A stretch of DNA of 64,000 bases from Thermothelomyces thermophilus ATCC 42464 (lineage: Eukaryota > Ascomycota > Sordariomycetes > Sordariales > Chaetomiaceae), in the NCBI RefSeq assembly GCF_000226095.1, contig NC_016477.1, positions 1,302,001 to 1,366,000 on the forward strand, written 5' to 3'. Below the pieces are notes generated by a model. It had not been told where the DNA came from, made no database searches, and was given only the letters and a program-made list of their open reading frames with translations. This document shows, in pieces, positions 18,304 through 27,332 of the stretch; position 1 is the first letter of the stretch; each line of letters opens with the position of its first letter. The position numbers and the translations under genes were made by a program.

Positions 18304-19994
18304 ATGTTTAAAACCTACACCGCCGCCACTTTTCTGCTGCCGAAGCGACTGAAGCTCGCCTCGTTGCTCCCTCCGCAGCCCACCGCCCTCTCGACCGACG
18401 CCTCCCTCTCCCCGCAACAGGACCCTCGCCAGCCCATCCTCCTCGCCTCACACCAGGCCATGTCACAAACCCGCGCCGACAGCCCGCCTCGGCCCCAGCG
18501 CCCGATGGCCTACTTCCCGCTGGGGTACAAAGAAGCTGTTCAGCAATGGGTTCGTCTGCTCTCTCCTTTGCTCCCCTGTTCCCCGCTCCCCGCTCCCCGC
18601 TCCCCGCTTCCCGATTCCCGCCACGAAGCCGCACACAACCGCTAACCTCCTGACCGACGACACAGTGGGCGAGTGTATCTTCTCGACAGGCCGAGCGCAA
18701 CGTCCTCGCCTTCGTCCCTTACCTCCGGGAAGCCAGCGCCGAAACGGTGGTGGGCTCGCAATTACAGGATCTCGCCAATTGCGACCCGTTCGGCCTCAGA
18801 GTGTGGAGGACATCCATGGTGGAGCTGTCCGGCAAAAACCGGGCCCTGAACGAGCTGTCGATCGAGCGCGTCGGGGAGCAGGCGGACGATACCTTGGTCA
18901 TGCTTCACGGCTACGGCGCCGGCCTCGGTTTCTTCTACAAGAACTTTGAGCCGCTCAGCCGCGCACGAGGGTGGAAGTTGTACGCGCTCGACATGCTCGG
19001 CATGGGCAATTCCTCGAGACCGCCCTTCAAGATCCGCGCCAAGGACCCCAAGGAGAAGATTGCCGAGGCGGAGGGCTGGTTCATCGACGCGCTCGAGGAG
19101 TGGCGCAAGATCCGCAAGATCGAAAAGTTCACCCTGCTCGGCCACTCGCTGGGCGGCTATCTCGCCGTGTCCTACGCCCTGAAATACCCCGGCCGGCTCA
19201 ACAAGCTCATCCTCGCCTCGCCCGTCGGCGTCCCCGAGGACCCCTGGGCCATCGACTCCTCCATGCCCGAGCCGCAAGAGTCGACGCTGGCCAACGAGTT
19301 CACCCAGGACCAGGAGAGCATCGTCAAGGGCGAGCCCGCCCGAGTCCGCGCCCCGGCGGCCGACAACAAGTCCACCACCACCATCGCCGCCCCTCCCAAG
19401 CGGCCCATCCCGAGCTGGCTCGTCTGGCTCTGGGACGCCAACGTGTCCCCCTTCAGCATCGTCCGCATGGCCGGCCCGCTCGGCCCGCGCTTCGTCTCGG
19501 GCTGGACCTTCCGCCGCTTCAACCACCTCCCGCCCGCCGAGAAGGACGCGCTGCACATGTACAGCTACTCGCTCTTCCGCCAGCGCGGCAGCGGCGAGTA
19601 CGCCCTCCCCTACCTCCTCGCCCCGGGCGCCTACGCCCGCAGCCCCCTCATCAACCGCATCCAGGACGTCGGCCGGCAGGTCCTCCGCCCGGCCACCGAC
19701 ACGACCCCCGCCGTGCGCGAGACCGGCATCCCCGTCGTCTTCATGTACGGCGAGAACGACTGGATGGACGTCGCGGGCGGGTACGCGGCCGAGGAGAAGC
19801 TCAAGCAGCGCCGCGTCCAGGCCCTGCTGAACGCCACCGACGACGAGAAGCGCAGGGAGAACGGGTCCGCCAAGGTGATCGTCGTCCGCAAGGCCGGCCA
19901 CAACTTGTACCTGGACAACCCGGACGAGTTCAACGAGGTCGTGCTGAGAGAGATGGAGGAGACAAGGCAGAGACGCTTGAGGTTGGGGGAGTGA
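18304..19994 (+). CDS. ABHD5/Cld1-like alpha/beta hydrolase
   Basis: Lipid-metabolising alpha/beta hydrolase of the CGI-58/ABHD5 - Cld1/Ict1 group, whose members act as cardiolipin phospholipase or lysophosphatidate acyltransferase. Two exons, 18304-18549 and 18666-19994, giving 524 residues. The GTTCGT donor and CAG acceptor join in phase 0 to give AVQQWWASVSSRQAERNVL. Catalytic elements: HGYGAGLGFF, nucleophile in GHSLGGY near Ser243, acid near Asp447 in GENDWMD, and His near 494 in AGHNLYLDN. The last also fits the HX4D acyltransferase motif of this group. The N terminus is uncertain: the first ATG gives a Lys/Arg-rich, acid-free segment (MFKTYTAATFLLPKRLKL) that could be a mitochondrial presequence, while a downstream in-frame Met (MSQTRADSPP, about residue 53) is an alternative. 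The intron holds a CCCCGCT tandem repeat. Confidence 0.88.
18581..18612. repeat. 7 bp tandem repeat (CCCCGCT) in an intron
   Basis: Four copies of CCCCGCT, the last slightly diverged, inside the 116 nt intron (18550-18665) of the ABHD5/Cld1-like gene. Confidence 0.85.
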
Positions 19995-21050
19995 AAAAGC
20001 AAACACAAAATGGCAAGGAGGTCCAGCCCGTCTTGGTTCTTTGACCCGATGATTTTCAAATATGTTGTTCATCTAATTAGATGATGCATGATGGGCGTTG
20101 AGGTTGCAGTCTCCTGTCGAGGACTAGACAGGATTGACCTTTGGAATTTGACTGCGAGGCGTGGGCGTAAAATCACTTCTAGGGCAGCTGGCTTTTTTCC
20201 CTTTATTTGGATCGTATTATACCACACCTAGTATATAGAGGCCGCGGCTCAGAGCTCGTGGTTGCTGATAGCCTGTCGAATATATTCAAGCACGTACATT
20301 CAAAACTCAACCATGACAACTTTCCAAGAGTTGGGACACGTTGAGCGGATATGGAAGCCCGCAGTGGGCTTGCTGACTCTCAAGACAACCGTCGATCCAA
20401 GAGCCTTCAGAAACCATGACTCTGCACTAAAAAAATCGTAAGATCGGCGGGCGACAACTGAAAACGAGAACCGCGCAGAATAGACAGAAGCCATGTTCTA
20501 CATGTACCAACTGCCCGACGCCATTAGGTGTCACAGAGGCCTGCTATGCCCGCGCACTAACAGAACGTGATGGCTATTACAGTTTGTATCTAAACAAGCC
20601 GAGGGAAGGAATATCATAAAACCCAGAGCGAAGGGCGGACAGGCCTCGGAAACGCCTATATCCACCTTCCCTCGATAAAAGAACTCCATCCGCAAACCAC
20701 AGCTTTGCGCATAACAAGAAAAGAGAGAGAAAGAAGAAGAAGAAGAAAAAGAAAAAATAAAGACCAAGCCATGCTGACTGCCCAGTCCCTTTTCAGATCA
20801 GGCTATCCTCGCGGAACGAACAAGACAATTCTGAACAACTGCGGCACACCCTACCCCAACAACGAACTCGCCCACAGTCTCCTTCTCCCGTAGAGGCTCA
20901 ATATCCATCACGTCCGGGAGAGTCCACATCACCACCCAACCCCCCCTTTTCTTCCCCAAAAGACAATAATCAGAAATGGGCCGACTCGGGCACCTCCTTC
21001 CCCTCCTGTCTCTCGCTATCTCCTTGCTTCTCATTCCCTTGCGCACCCTC
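19995..21050. other. Convergent intergenic region ABHD5-like / hos3
   Basis: About 1 kb holding the 3' ends of two converging genes; no further gene supported. A 16 bp perfect palindrome lies at 20069-20084, and a purine-rich AAGAAG tract near 20716-20758. Confidence 0.6.
20069..20084. repeat. 16 bp perfect AT-rich palindrome
   Basis: TCATCTAATTAGATGA reads the same on both strands. It lies 75 bp downstream of the ABHD5/Cld1-like stop codon. It may be a 3' processing or hairpin element, or a homeodomain-like TAATTA site, but no function is shown. Confidence 0.8.
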
Positions 21051-24000
21051 TTACGCGCCGCCCACGCCAGTATCAGCGGCATCCGACCCGTCGCTGTGCG
21101 TACCGGGCCTCGGGGCAAAAGGGATGAAACCGGTGCTACTAAACACCGGCAGGTCCTTCTTCTTGATGGGCGACGGCACAGGCGTAGCGGACACGTTCGG
21201 CGGCAGCCACTGTAGCTGCTGGTTTTGTTGTTGCGGCTGCTCTGCCGCGGACTGGGGAGGCGGTCCCGGGGTTGGACCCTCGGGTTGGTAGTGGACAAAG
21301 GAATCTTCGCTGGTGTGCGGGGGAGTGGCATCGTTTTTGAGGGGCGTCTCCGTGAGCGCTGGTGGCGGTGAGCTTGCTGGGAGGGGTACGTGACGCGGGT
21401 CTGTTGGTGGCGGGGAAGCGACTGACGGGGTTGTTGCAATGTTCCTGTCTTCTTCTGCGGGCGGCGTTGAGGGGTTGACGGGGGTTTGGATCTGGGGTGC
21501 CTGTGGCGCCGGAGACGGGGTTGGTGAGGGCAGCTGATGTTCGGTTTCCGAGGTTAGGTAGGAGTTATTGTTGTTGCTGTTGGTGGTGGTGGTGGTGGTG
21601 GTGGTGGTGTCAGCAGCACCGGGTGTAGATTGCGAAGGAGATCCATCTCCCGCGGCCGGCGGGGGCCCGGGAACGGTCTTGGCCTGTGAAAGCTTTTCTC
21701 TCGCCAGGCGTTCCCGCTCACGAGCTTCCTTCTGTGCCTTGGTGACCACCGTGATCTTGATCTTCTTCATCTCGCCGGCCAGCTTGTCCACCGCGTCGCC
21801 GGCTTTGTCGGCCGATGATGCAGCAGTGACATTCGCAGAAGGGGTAGTCTGTGCCGGCGCTCCGTTTGCGGGGCCAGTGGACTTCTTCCCCTTGGGTGCA
21901 CGAGGCACTGCCTCCTTCTTGGTCGGGGCTCTAGTCTTCTTAACCTGGAGGTTGCTGCTGCCGCCGGGCCCGGCAACATCCGATGAGGCTTCGGCATTGT
22001 TCACCACTTCCTGCTTCGAGCTGCTGCGAATCGGGACGATTCGAGGAACCGACGGTGGCACTTCTGAGCTCTCGGAAGAGACAGCGGTCGACGCCGCGCT
22101 AAGACGCCGTGACGGCCGAGACTGCTTGCCAGGAACCGAAGTGGCTCCGCGTGATCCAGCCTCTGTGTCAAGAACCGCCGGCCCGGCCACGGTCTTTCGC
22201 CTGGTCTTACGATCTACGTCGTCGTCAACAGGCGGGGGTTTCGGCTTTCGTTCCCGTAGTCCCATTCTAGTGGGCGGCCGGTCTTCTGGGGCAGAAGAGG
22301 CCGTCGGAGGAGCGGATCCGGCCAGGGCCGCCTGGCGCTCACGCCTAATCCTGGTAGCGTCGGCATTGAGCTCTTCAACAGTGCAGCTGGCCGTTTGACG
22401 CCCGCTTGGAATCAGTAGTCTGCTCAGCTGCACCGTGGCGATGGCCCAAGGAACCTCCGGCGGCGGCGGCAGCTGGAACGAGACCCGAGACGCTCCGTTA
22501 CTCGTGGTTGGGGACAACACAGAACCGCTCCGATTCTTGGGGTTGACAGCTTTCGCTTGAGACGCCTGAGTAGGTGATGAGTAGGTAGGTGGCGGAGTGT
22601 TGCGGATGACTCGGGGTGCCGGCACAGGCGCAGCAAGGGTAGCCTCAAGCTGCTCGAGTTGCGCAGTAGACCACCACGACGACTCGTACCGCCGAACGCC
22701 CCGCTCACTGGCACTAGAGTCTTTCCGAGCGCGCTGCTGGGTGAACTGCTGGCCGGTCTCCGAAGCCCCGCTACCAAGCTCCTGGTCCTTGTTGCTAGGC
22801 CCATCTCCGGCGAGACCGCAGAGGTGGCTGAAGACACCAGAACAGAGCGCGCGATCACTGTAGCCTCCTTCCAGGACGCTGATGATGCGGCCTTCTACGC
22901 TCGTCCCCTCTTCGGCCGCAAGACGGACGACGTCACGGGTGAAGCGGGCGTAGAACTCTGTCGGCACGTTGACGTTGTGTCGCTGCATGCCGGGGTCCTC
23001 ATACTCGCTCGCGTCGAAGCCGGCCGACAGGAAGATGGCAGCTCTTGAATTCAGGCCCGACGCCTTGAGGCGCTCGGTGTGGCTCCTTAGGTAAGCGCGC
23101 GTCTTTTCTAGGAGAACCGCATACTTGGACTCGTACAGGGCCCAGAAGTCGGCCTCGGTCTTCCAGCCTTGCAGGTGTACGTTCCAGATGCTCTGGCCGT
23201 GCGCGCCGTCGATGCAGACACTTGCGTTCCTAACCTTTTCTTCGTCGCCCATCTCGCACGGATAAGAGTTGATGTCGTGGAGGCTGAAATAGCCGATCGA
23301 CGTCTTCTTCCACCAGGCCGCGTTCTTAGCCAAGCCGACGCCTCGGGCGTTATGCTGCCAGGCAATCGCCTGGGAGCCGTCCCCGTGGTGCAGGTCGAAG
23401 TCGATGATGGCGGCGTGCGTCAAGCCATGGCTGAGCACGCCGTGCATGATGCCGACGTGGACATTGTTGACCCAACAAAAGCCCGAAGGGTGGGAAGCCG
23501 AGCAGTGATGCCCGGGTGGCCGAATGGCGACGAACGCCCGGCGCGGCCCCTGAGGTTGAAAGACGGCGTCGACGGCGTCACACACGCCGCCGAGCGCCCC
23601 TTCAATAGCCTCTAGCGACTCCGAGCAGAGGTACAGATCGCCCTCGTGGAACTTCTGCGGCGCTTCTGCGTTCGCGCCTCGGTCGATGTCTGGCCGCTGA
23701 AGCTCTTTACCGCCCCCGACCAGTTTCGCCTCGGCTGTCTCGCACATCATCTTCAATTCCTCCATCCACTTTGTCCCATGCACGTTGGTCACCGTCTGCG
23801 ATCCCAGGGACAGGCGCCGGGTGGATTTCTGGATCCGGAAGGGTATTGAGGGAAGCGAGGCAGCGTCCGTGTCCGGGTGGAGGGGGAATGCGCCATCCTG
23901 ATGCCGTTCGCCCAGTCGCACGTACGCTGCCGACAAGCCCAGGACACAGGCCTTAATCCTCTCGGGTCGCTCGACGATGGTGCTGAGTTGGGCCCGCGAC

Positions 24001-24575
24001 GCCCGCGGGCGGGAGTACCGATGGCCATAGCAGGCGTCTTGAAGGATCACGACGGTCTCGGCTCGGCGGGTAGGCTCTGGGCCATGATGTATGTCCAACT
24101 CGGCCTTGAAGTGGTCGGTGGCGATGGAATGGGGGGTCGGGATGACGATCTCTGGCAGCTCAGGGGACACGCTTCGGAGGGGCGATCTGCCCGATCTAAC
24201 CCTGCTAGACGGCAAGATGCTCCCGGAACTCGCGCGACGAGACGGAGTGACGGTGTTTGCGGAATGGAGCGAGTTCAACGAGGCCTTGCGCAGCAGAGTT
24301 GGAGTGGCAGACTGAGAAGGGTGAAGTACCGAAGCAGAGGAGGAACAGCGAAGGGGACTGCGCACCGCATTGCCCGGGGACGGAAAACTGGGCGAGCGGT
24401 CAGTGGCCGTCTTGAGGGGGGCAGGTCCGGCGGGACGGACGGAACGGGGAGAGCGGGGTGTTTTGGCGGGAGGAGATGTTGAGATGGTTAGGCGGTCCAA
24501 AGACTGCGCGAGGTCTCCTCCGTCGCCCTCCTTCCCATCATTGTTGCTGCTTGGTCGATCCACTGGCGCAGACAT
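21051..24575 (-). CDS. hos3: Hos3-type histone deacetylase
   Basis: Zinc-dependent class II-type lysine deacetylase of the fungal Hos3 group. Single exon, 1174 residues. The deacetylase domain spans about residues 175-590 and shows RPPGHHCSASHPSGFCWVNN (tandem His, near 350), the metal-binding IDFDLHHGDGSQ (near 395), LSAGFDASEYED (near 515) and LEGGYSDRAL (near 570). The GFDASEYED motif is typical of Hos3. The first 170 residues are Ser/Pro-rich. The C-terminal half is low complexity, with RRKT and KK-rich patches and poly-Thr then poly-Asn from a trinucleotide repeat (about 21553-21609); yeast Hos3 is near 700 residues. The ATG at 24575 begins MSAPVDRPSS. Divergent from the secreted-protein gene across 1.35 kb. 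Confidence 0.93.
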   Translation of the reverse strand: MSAPVDRPSSNNDGKEGDGGDLAQSLDRLTISTSPPAKTPRSPRSVRPAGPAPLKTATDRSPSFPSPGNAVRSPLRCSSSASVLHPSQSATPTLLRKASLNSLHSANTVTPSRRASSGSILPSSRVRSGRSPLRSVSPELPEIVIPTPHSIATDHFKAELDIHHGPEPTRRAETVVILQDACYGHRYSRPRASRAQLSTIVERPERIKACVLGLSAAYVRLGERHQDGAFPLHPDTDAASLPSIPFRIQKSTRRLSLGSQTVTNVHGTKWMEELKMMCETAEAKLVGGGKELQRPDIDRGANAEAPQKFHEGDLYLCSESLEAIEGALGGVCDAVDAVFQPQGPRRAFVAIRPPGHHCSASHPSGFCWVNNVHVGIMHGVLSHGLTHAAIIDFDLHHGDGSQAIAWQHNARGVGLAKNAAWWKKTSIGYFSLHDINSYPCEMGDEEKVRNASVCIDGAHGQSIWNVHLQGWKTEADFWALYESKYAVLLEKTRAYLRSHTERLKASGLNSRAAIFLSAGFDASEYEDPGMQRHNVNVPTEFYARFTRDVVRLAAEEGTSVEGRIISVLEGGYSDRALCSGVFSHLCGLAGDGPSNKDQELGSGASETGQQFTQQRARKDSSASERGVRRYESSWWSTAQLEQLEATLAAPVPAPRVIRNTPPPTYSSPTQASQAKAVNPKNRSGSVLSPTTSNGASRVSFQLPPPPEVPWAIATVQLSRLLIPSGRQTASCTVEELNADATRIRRERQAALAGSAPPTASSAPEDRPPTRMGLRERKPKPPPVDDDVDRKTRRKTVAGPAVLDTEAGSRGATSVPGKQSRPSRRLSAASTAVSSESSEVPPSVPRIVPIRSSSKQEVVNNAEASSDVAGPGGSSNLQVKKTRAPTKKEAVPRAPKGKKSTGPANGAPAQTTPSANVTAASSADKAGDAVDKLAGEMKKIKITVVTKAQKEARERERLAREKLSQAKTVPGPPPAAGDGSPSQSTPGAADTTTTTTTTTNSNNNNSYLTSETEHQLPSPTPSPAPQAPQIQTPVNPSTPPAEEDRNIATTPSVASPPPTDPRHVPLPASSPPPALTETPLKNDATPPHTSEDSFVHYQPEGPTPGPPPQSAAEQPQQQNQQLQWLPPNVSATPVPSPIKKKDLPVFSSTGFIPFAPRPGTHSDGSDAADTGVGGA
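21582..21609. repeat. GGT trinucleotide repeat in hos3
   Basis: About nine GGT units, encoding a poly-Thr run next to poly-Asn in the low-complexity C-terminal half of Hos3. Confidence 0.85.
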
Positions 24576-25011
24576 TCTGTCGTGGGGAATACGGTGCTAC
24601 CGGGGAGAATTTCCAAAGCATGGAACCCGACCGCAGCGCGAAATTGCTCAGGACTGTTGTGTCAACATTCAAGAGCACCGACGAATTGCCGCGAGTATTC
24701 CTCAGATATGAATAGTGGGGGGAGAGGAAAGCACGATTCGACTAATTTGGCCAATCAAGGTAGCCAAGTGCCACCTTTGAAAAGCATACCAGGGAGGTCC
24801 GAAAGGCGGGCGCGAAACGATGCAGATGACAGTCGGATGGCCGTTGAGGTGAGTTGGGATGGCGCATGCATCGCCCCTCTGCGGGCACTCTTAGTACCTG
24901 TAGGAAAGCTACAGGTACTTCGTACTTGCTATGTATTAAACAAAACACGCGCACAGGCGCGTCGCTGGGACACCTGGGGACGTCATAGGCAGACTGAGGG
25001 GGGCGGCCAAT

Positions 25012-25019
25012 TCACGTGA
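25012..25019. promoter_or_regulatory. Palindromic TCACGTGA E-box
   Basis: Eight-base palindrome with a CACGTG core, the type bound by bHLH or bHLH-zipper regulators (Cbf1-like in fungi). It lies 437 bp upstream of the hos3 ATG and 908 bp upstream of the secreted-protein ATG. Single occurrence, so weak. Confidence 0.3.
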
Positions 25020-25457
25020 TTTCCAATGAACGCAAATTGCGGGTCCAGCTGGTGCATCTCATTGCTCGCCTTCGTCAGCAGGCCCAGCGGCATCCCCATT
25101 CCTCGGTCGAGCATCGTAATCAAGACCAACGAGGGGTACTCCTTTCCTATCTGCTCACACATACTAGTACGGATGGTTTGCATAGCTTCAATCGTCGCTA
25201 TGAACTTCGTGTACAGCCATGCATGGTGTAGGGAATAGCTCCGCACTCGAAAAAAAGGAAGGAAAGAAAGAAGAAAGTAACCAGCAATTTCCCCTCCACC
25301 ATTGTTCCAGCCTTCAGCCGTGCCCCTTGCCCCTTTCCAGCACTCTTCGGAGGGTGCGAGATTACGCAGGTCAGGGCCGTTCAAACATTCGCCCGAAGTA
25401 TTTTACGACCCTGGGCGCCAAGAACGGATGCTGGCGGGGTGGCTGCTGTTAACTAGT

Positions 25458-25501
25458 GTAGTGTAATCCGCATATATGTATGTATGTACGGAGTACACTA
25501 C
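25458..25501. repeat. 13 bp inverted repeat with TACGGAGTA motif
   Basis: Left arm GTAGTGTAATCCG (25458-25470) and right arm CGGAGTACACTAC (25489-25501) are complementary at 12 of 13 positions, around an 18 bp loop made of TATG/TGTA steps. Could fold as a hairpin. Confidence 0.8.
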
Positions 25502-25926
25502 TGCGTGGGCTCTTCTGGGTTGCCAAGATGCGAAGATGCGAAGAGATCACCACCTGCTCAGAGCTGAGCCGCAGACCCACGCAAGGGACTGAGTCTCGGG
25601 GAGGAAAGGGATTGTTCGTTTGTTGCGCGACGAGTAGCAATTTCCTCCGACTCCGAAGCAAGCAACTCATCCACCCGCCCATCTTCCCCAACGAGCCAAG
25701 CGCCGGACTAGCTCGGTAGCCAGGCACCAGCGGGAGGGGTTCTTGCCCTGCATAGCCCTTGTGCATTGCCATCCGCGCTGAGCTGGAAGGAACAAGCGCT
25801 TGTTGGGGTTTCCATGGAACCCTTGGGTTCGCTTTAAAGCCGTCCAATTTCACCTTTGGTTGTTGATGGATTTGCGAATATCTCTCTCCTCCCTGCTTTT
25901 GTTGATGCGCCACGGAAGCAAACGGA

Positions 25927-27040
25927 ATGGCGCGCCGATTACTCACCGCGCTTGCCCTGGCGCACAGTGCAACCGCCGTGCTGGATCGGTTTGTAGACGT
26001 CTTGGTCCAGGTCGATGAGTTCCGCATCCATGCCGAGGCTCTGGCTGTGAATGACGACGACGGCTTCGAGGCCTGCAAAACTGCCGACGCCGTCATCGGT
26101 GCCTGCTACTATGCCGGCTACTTGAATCCCTCGGCCCCGGGTGATGATGGTTATCTTTGCGGATGCTGCTACGATACCACGGCCATGCCGGAAATCTACT
26201 CGAGTTGCGCATCCTGGGCCTTAGACCAAGATTATACCAGTATCTATAGTGGTATAGTCTCTTCCCGGGTTCGCCCATCTGGTTTGCCCGTATGTCTTGC
26301 TTAATAAACGATCTAGTTGCCTCCCAAATGTCCAGCGCTTGTGCGGACGTGACCGTCTGCAGCGACTCGGACCCTGTCCGCACCGTATCAGACCTTCCTA
26401 CCAGCATTAGTTTACCCCCGGCATGCGTGTCAATGAGGAGCATCTACTCCTCTTGCGCAGCGATTCCGAGCATTTACACCGCCGCACCCAGGGATGTGGC
26501 AGCGTGTTTCTGGTCTGTTTTCCTCCCCGCAGCAACCCCCCCCCCGGGGGGGGGGGGGCTTCATTTCTTCCGGACTTCTAACACATTGCCAGCCCAGAGG
26601 AGGATGGTAAAATCAACAAGTCATTCCAGTCGTATGCGAGCTCGTGTGCTCCTTTCGCTCGTAGTTCCTTTCCCGGTGACTACTCGAGTACGTGGACAAT
26701 TGCTACCATTAATAGCCTCTCGCCTGGTGTTCACCGAGATCCTGACCGTCATATAGTCATCACCCAGCTCCAGACATACTGCGACGCCAACATGGCCCTT
26801 AAGAGTACCAAGCCATTGGTATTTACCACGATTGGGACTCGAACGGGGCTTGGGTTCGGGCCCCCCTCCATCACGTCCTCCGCGAGCAGTCCCACTTCCG
26901 ATGCCAGCACGGCGTCTGAGAGCGCTGTGACGACTGCGAGCTCGACTGGTCTAGCCTCCCAAGGCTTGACAGCACCCGGCATTGCGGCCTGGCTTTTCGA
27001 ATTGGCGACCCTTTTACTCTCCTTTTTTGTGATGATCTAG
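25927..27040 (+). CDS. Secreted Cys-rich, probably GPI-anchored protein
   Basis: Four exons reconstructed: 25927-26251, 26317-26512, 26593-26687 and 26757-27040, giving 299 residues with all phases consistent. N terminus MARRLLTALALAHSATA looks like a short signal peptide. The middle is Cys-rich, with CGCCYD, CADVTVC and, across the second junction, ACFCPEEDG; that CFC motif supports the chosen splice. A Y-[AS]-S-S-C-A motif occurs three times (IYSSCASW, IYSSCAAI, YASSCAPF), suggesting internal repetition. The C-terminal ~95 residues contain a Ser/Thr-rich stalk and end in a hydrophobic segment (WLFELATLLLSFFVMI), as in GPI-anchored wall proteins. I do not recognise a named family. Intron 2 contains the C10-G13 inverted repeat and has a weaker GTCTGT donor. 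Intron 3 is stop-free. Confidence 0.7.
26536..26558. repeat. C10-G13 inverted homopolymer repeat in an intron
   Basis: Ten C immediately followed by thirteen G, giving a spacer-free palindrome of at least 20 bp. It lies inside intron 2 (26513-26592) of the secreted-protein gene, between donor and branch site. Confidence 0.9.
26688..26756 (+). other. Intron 3 of the secreted-protein gene, stop-free multiple of three
   Basis: GTACGT donor, CCTGAC branch-like sequence and TAG acceptor; 69 nt with no stop in frame. Splicing joins GDYS to IITQLQTYC. Retention would add 23 residues ahead of the Ser/Thr-rich stalk. Confidence 0.65.
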
Positions 27041-27332
27041 GTATTGCTAATGACCGGGTCTCGTCGCACAAGGATGGTAGTTAATACCCCTCATAACAGG
27101 GAAGTTGTGTCAGGGAACTATGATGGTCTTGGTTACATGTCAAATGGGGCGAAAAAAGGATATTGCGCGGCTATTTGTAATGTTTGTAATGCTGTTCTTG
27201 GACTCCCTCTATCGGACTGCTTAATTAACTCCATATTAAAAGACACTTGGCTCCAGCCCAGACAATTCGACTGGAAACAAGGGATAAGTAACCGACGAAC
27301 CCGACTGACCAACCCCCGACGATGAGAGCCCG

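Larger units (their letters stand above)
24576..25926. other. Divergent intergenic region hos3 / secreted protein
   Basis: 1.35 kb with no supported gene. It contains TCACGTGA at 25012-25019 and an inverted-repeat element at 25458-25501 carrying the ATCCG and CGGAGTA motifs. Several short reading frames on both strands overlap one another and look random. Confidence 0.55.

Noticed and set aside
20798-21439. 213-codon minus-strand frame overlapping the hos3 3' end
   Set aside because: It lies in a different frame over the Pro/Thr-rich hos3 tail and extends into 3' flank; it is a by-product of GC-rich low complexity.
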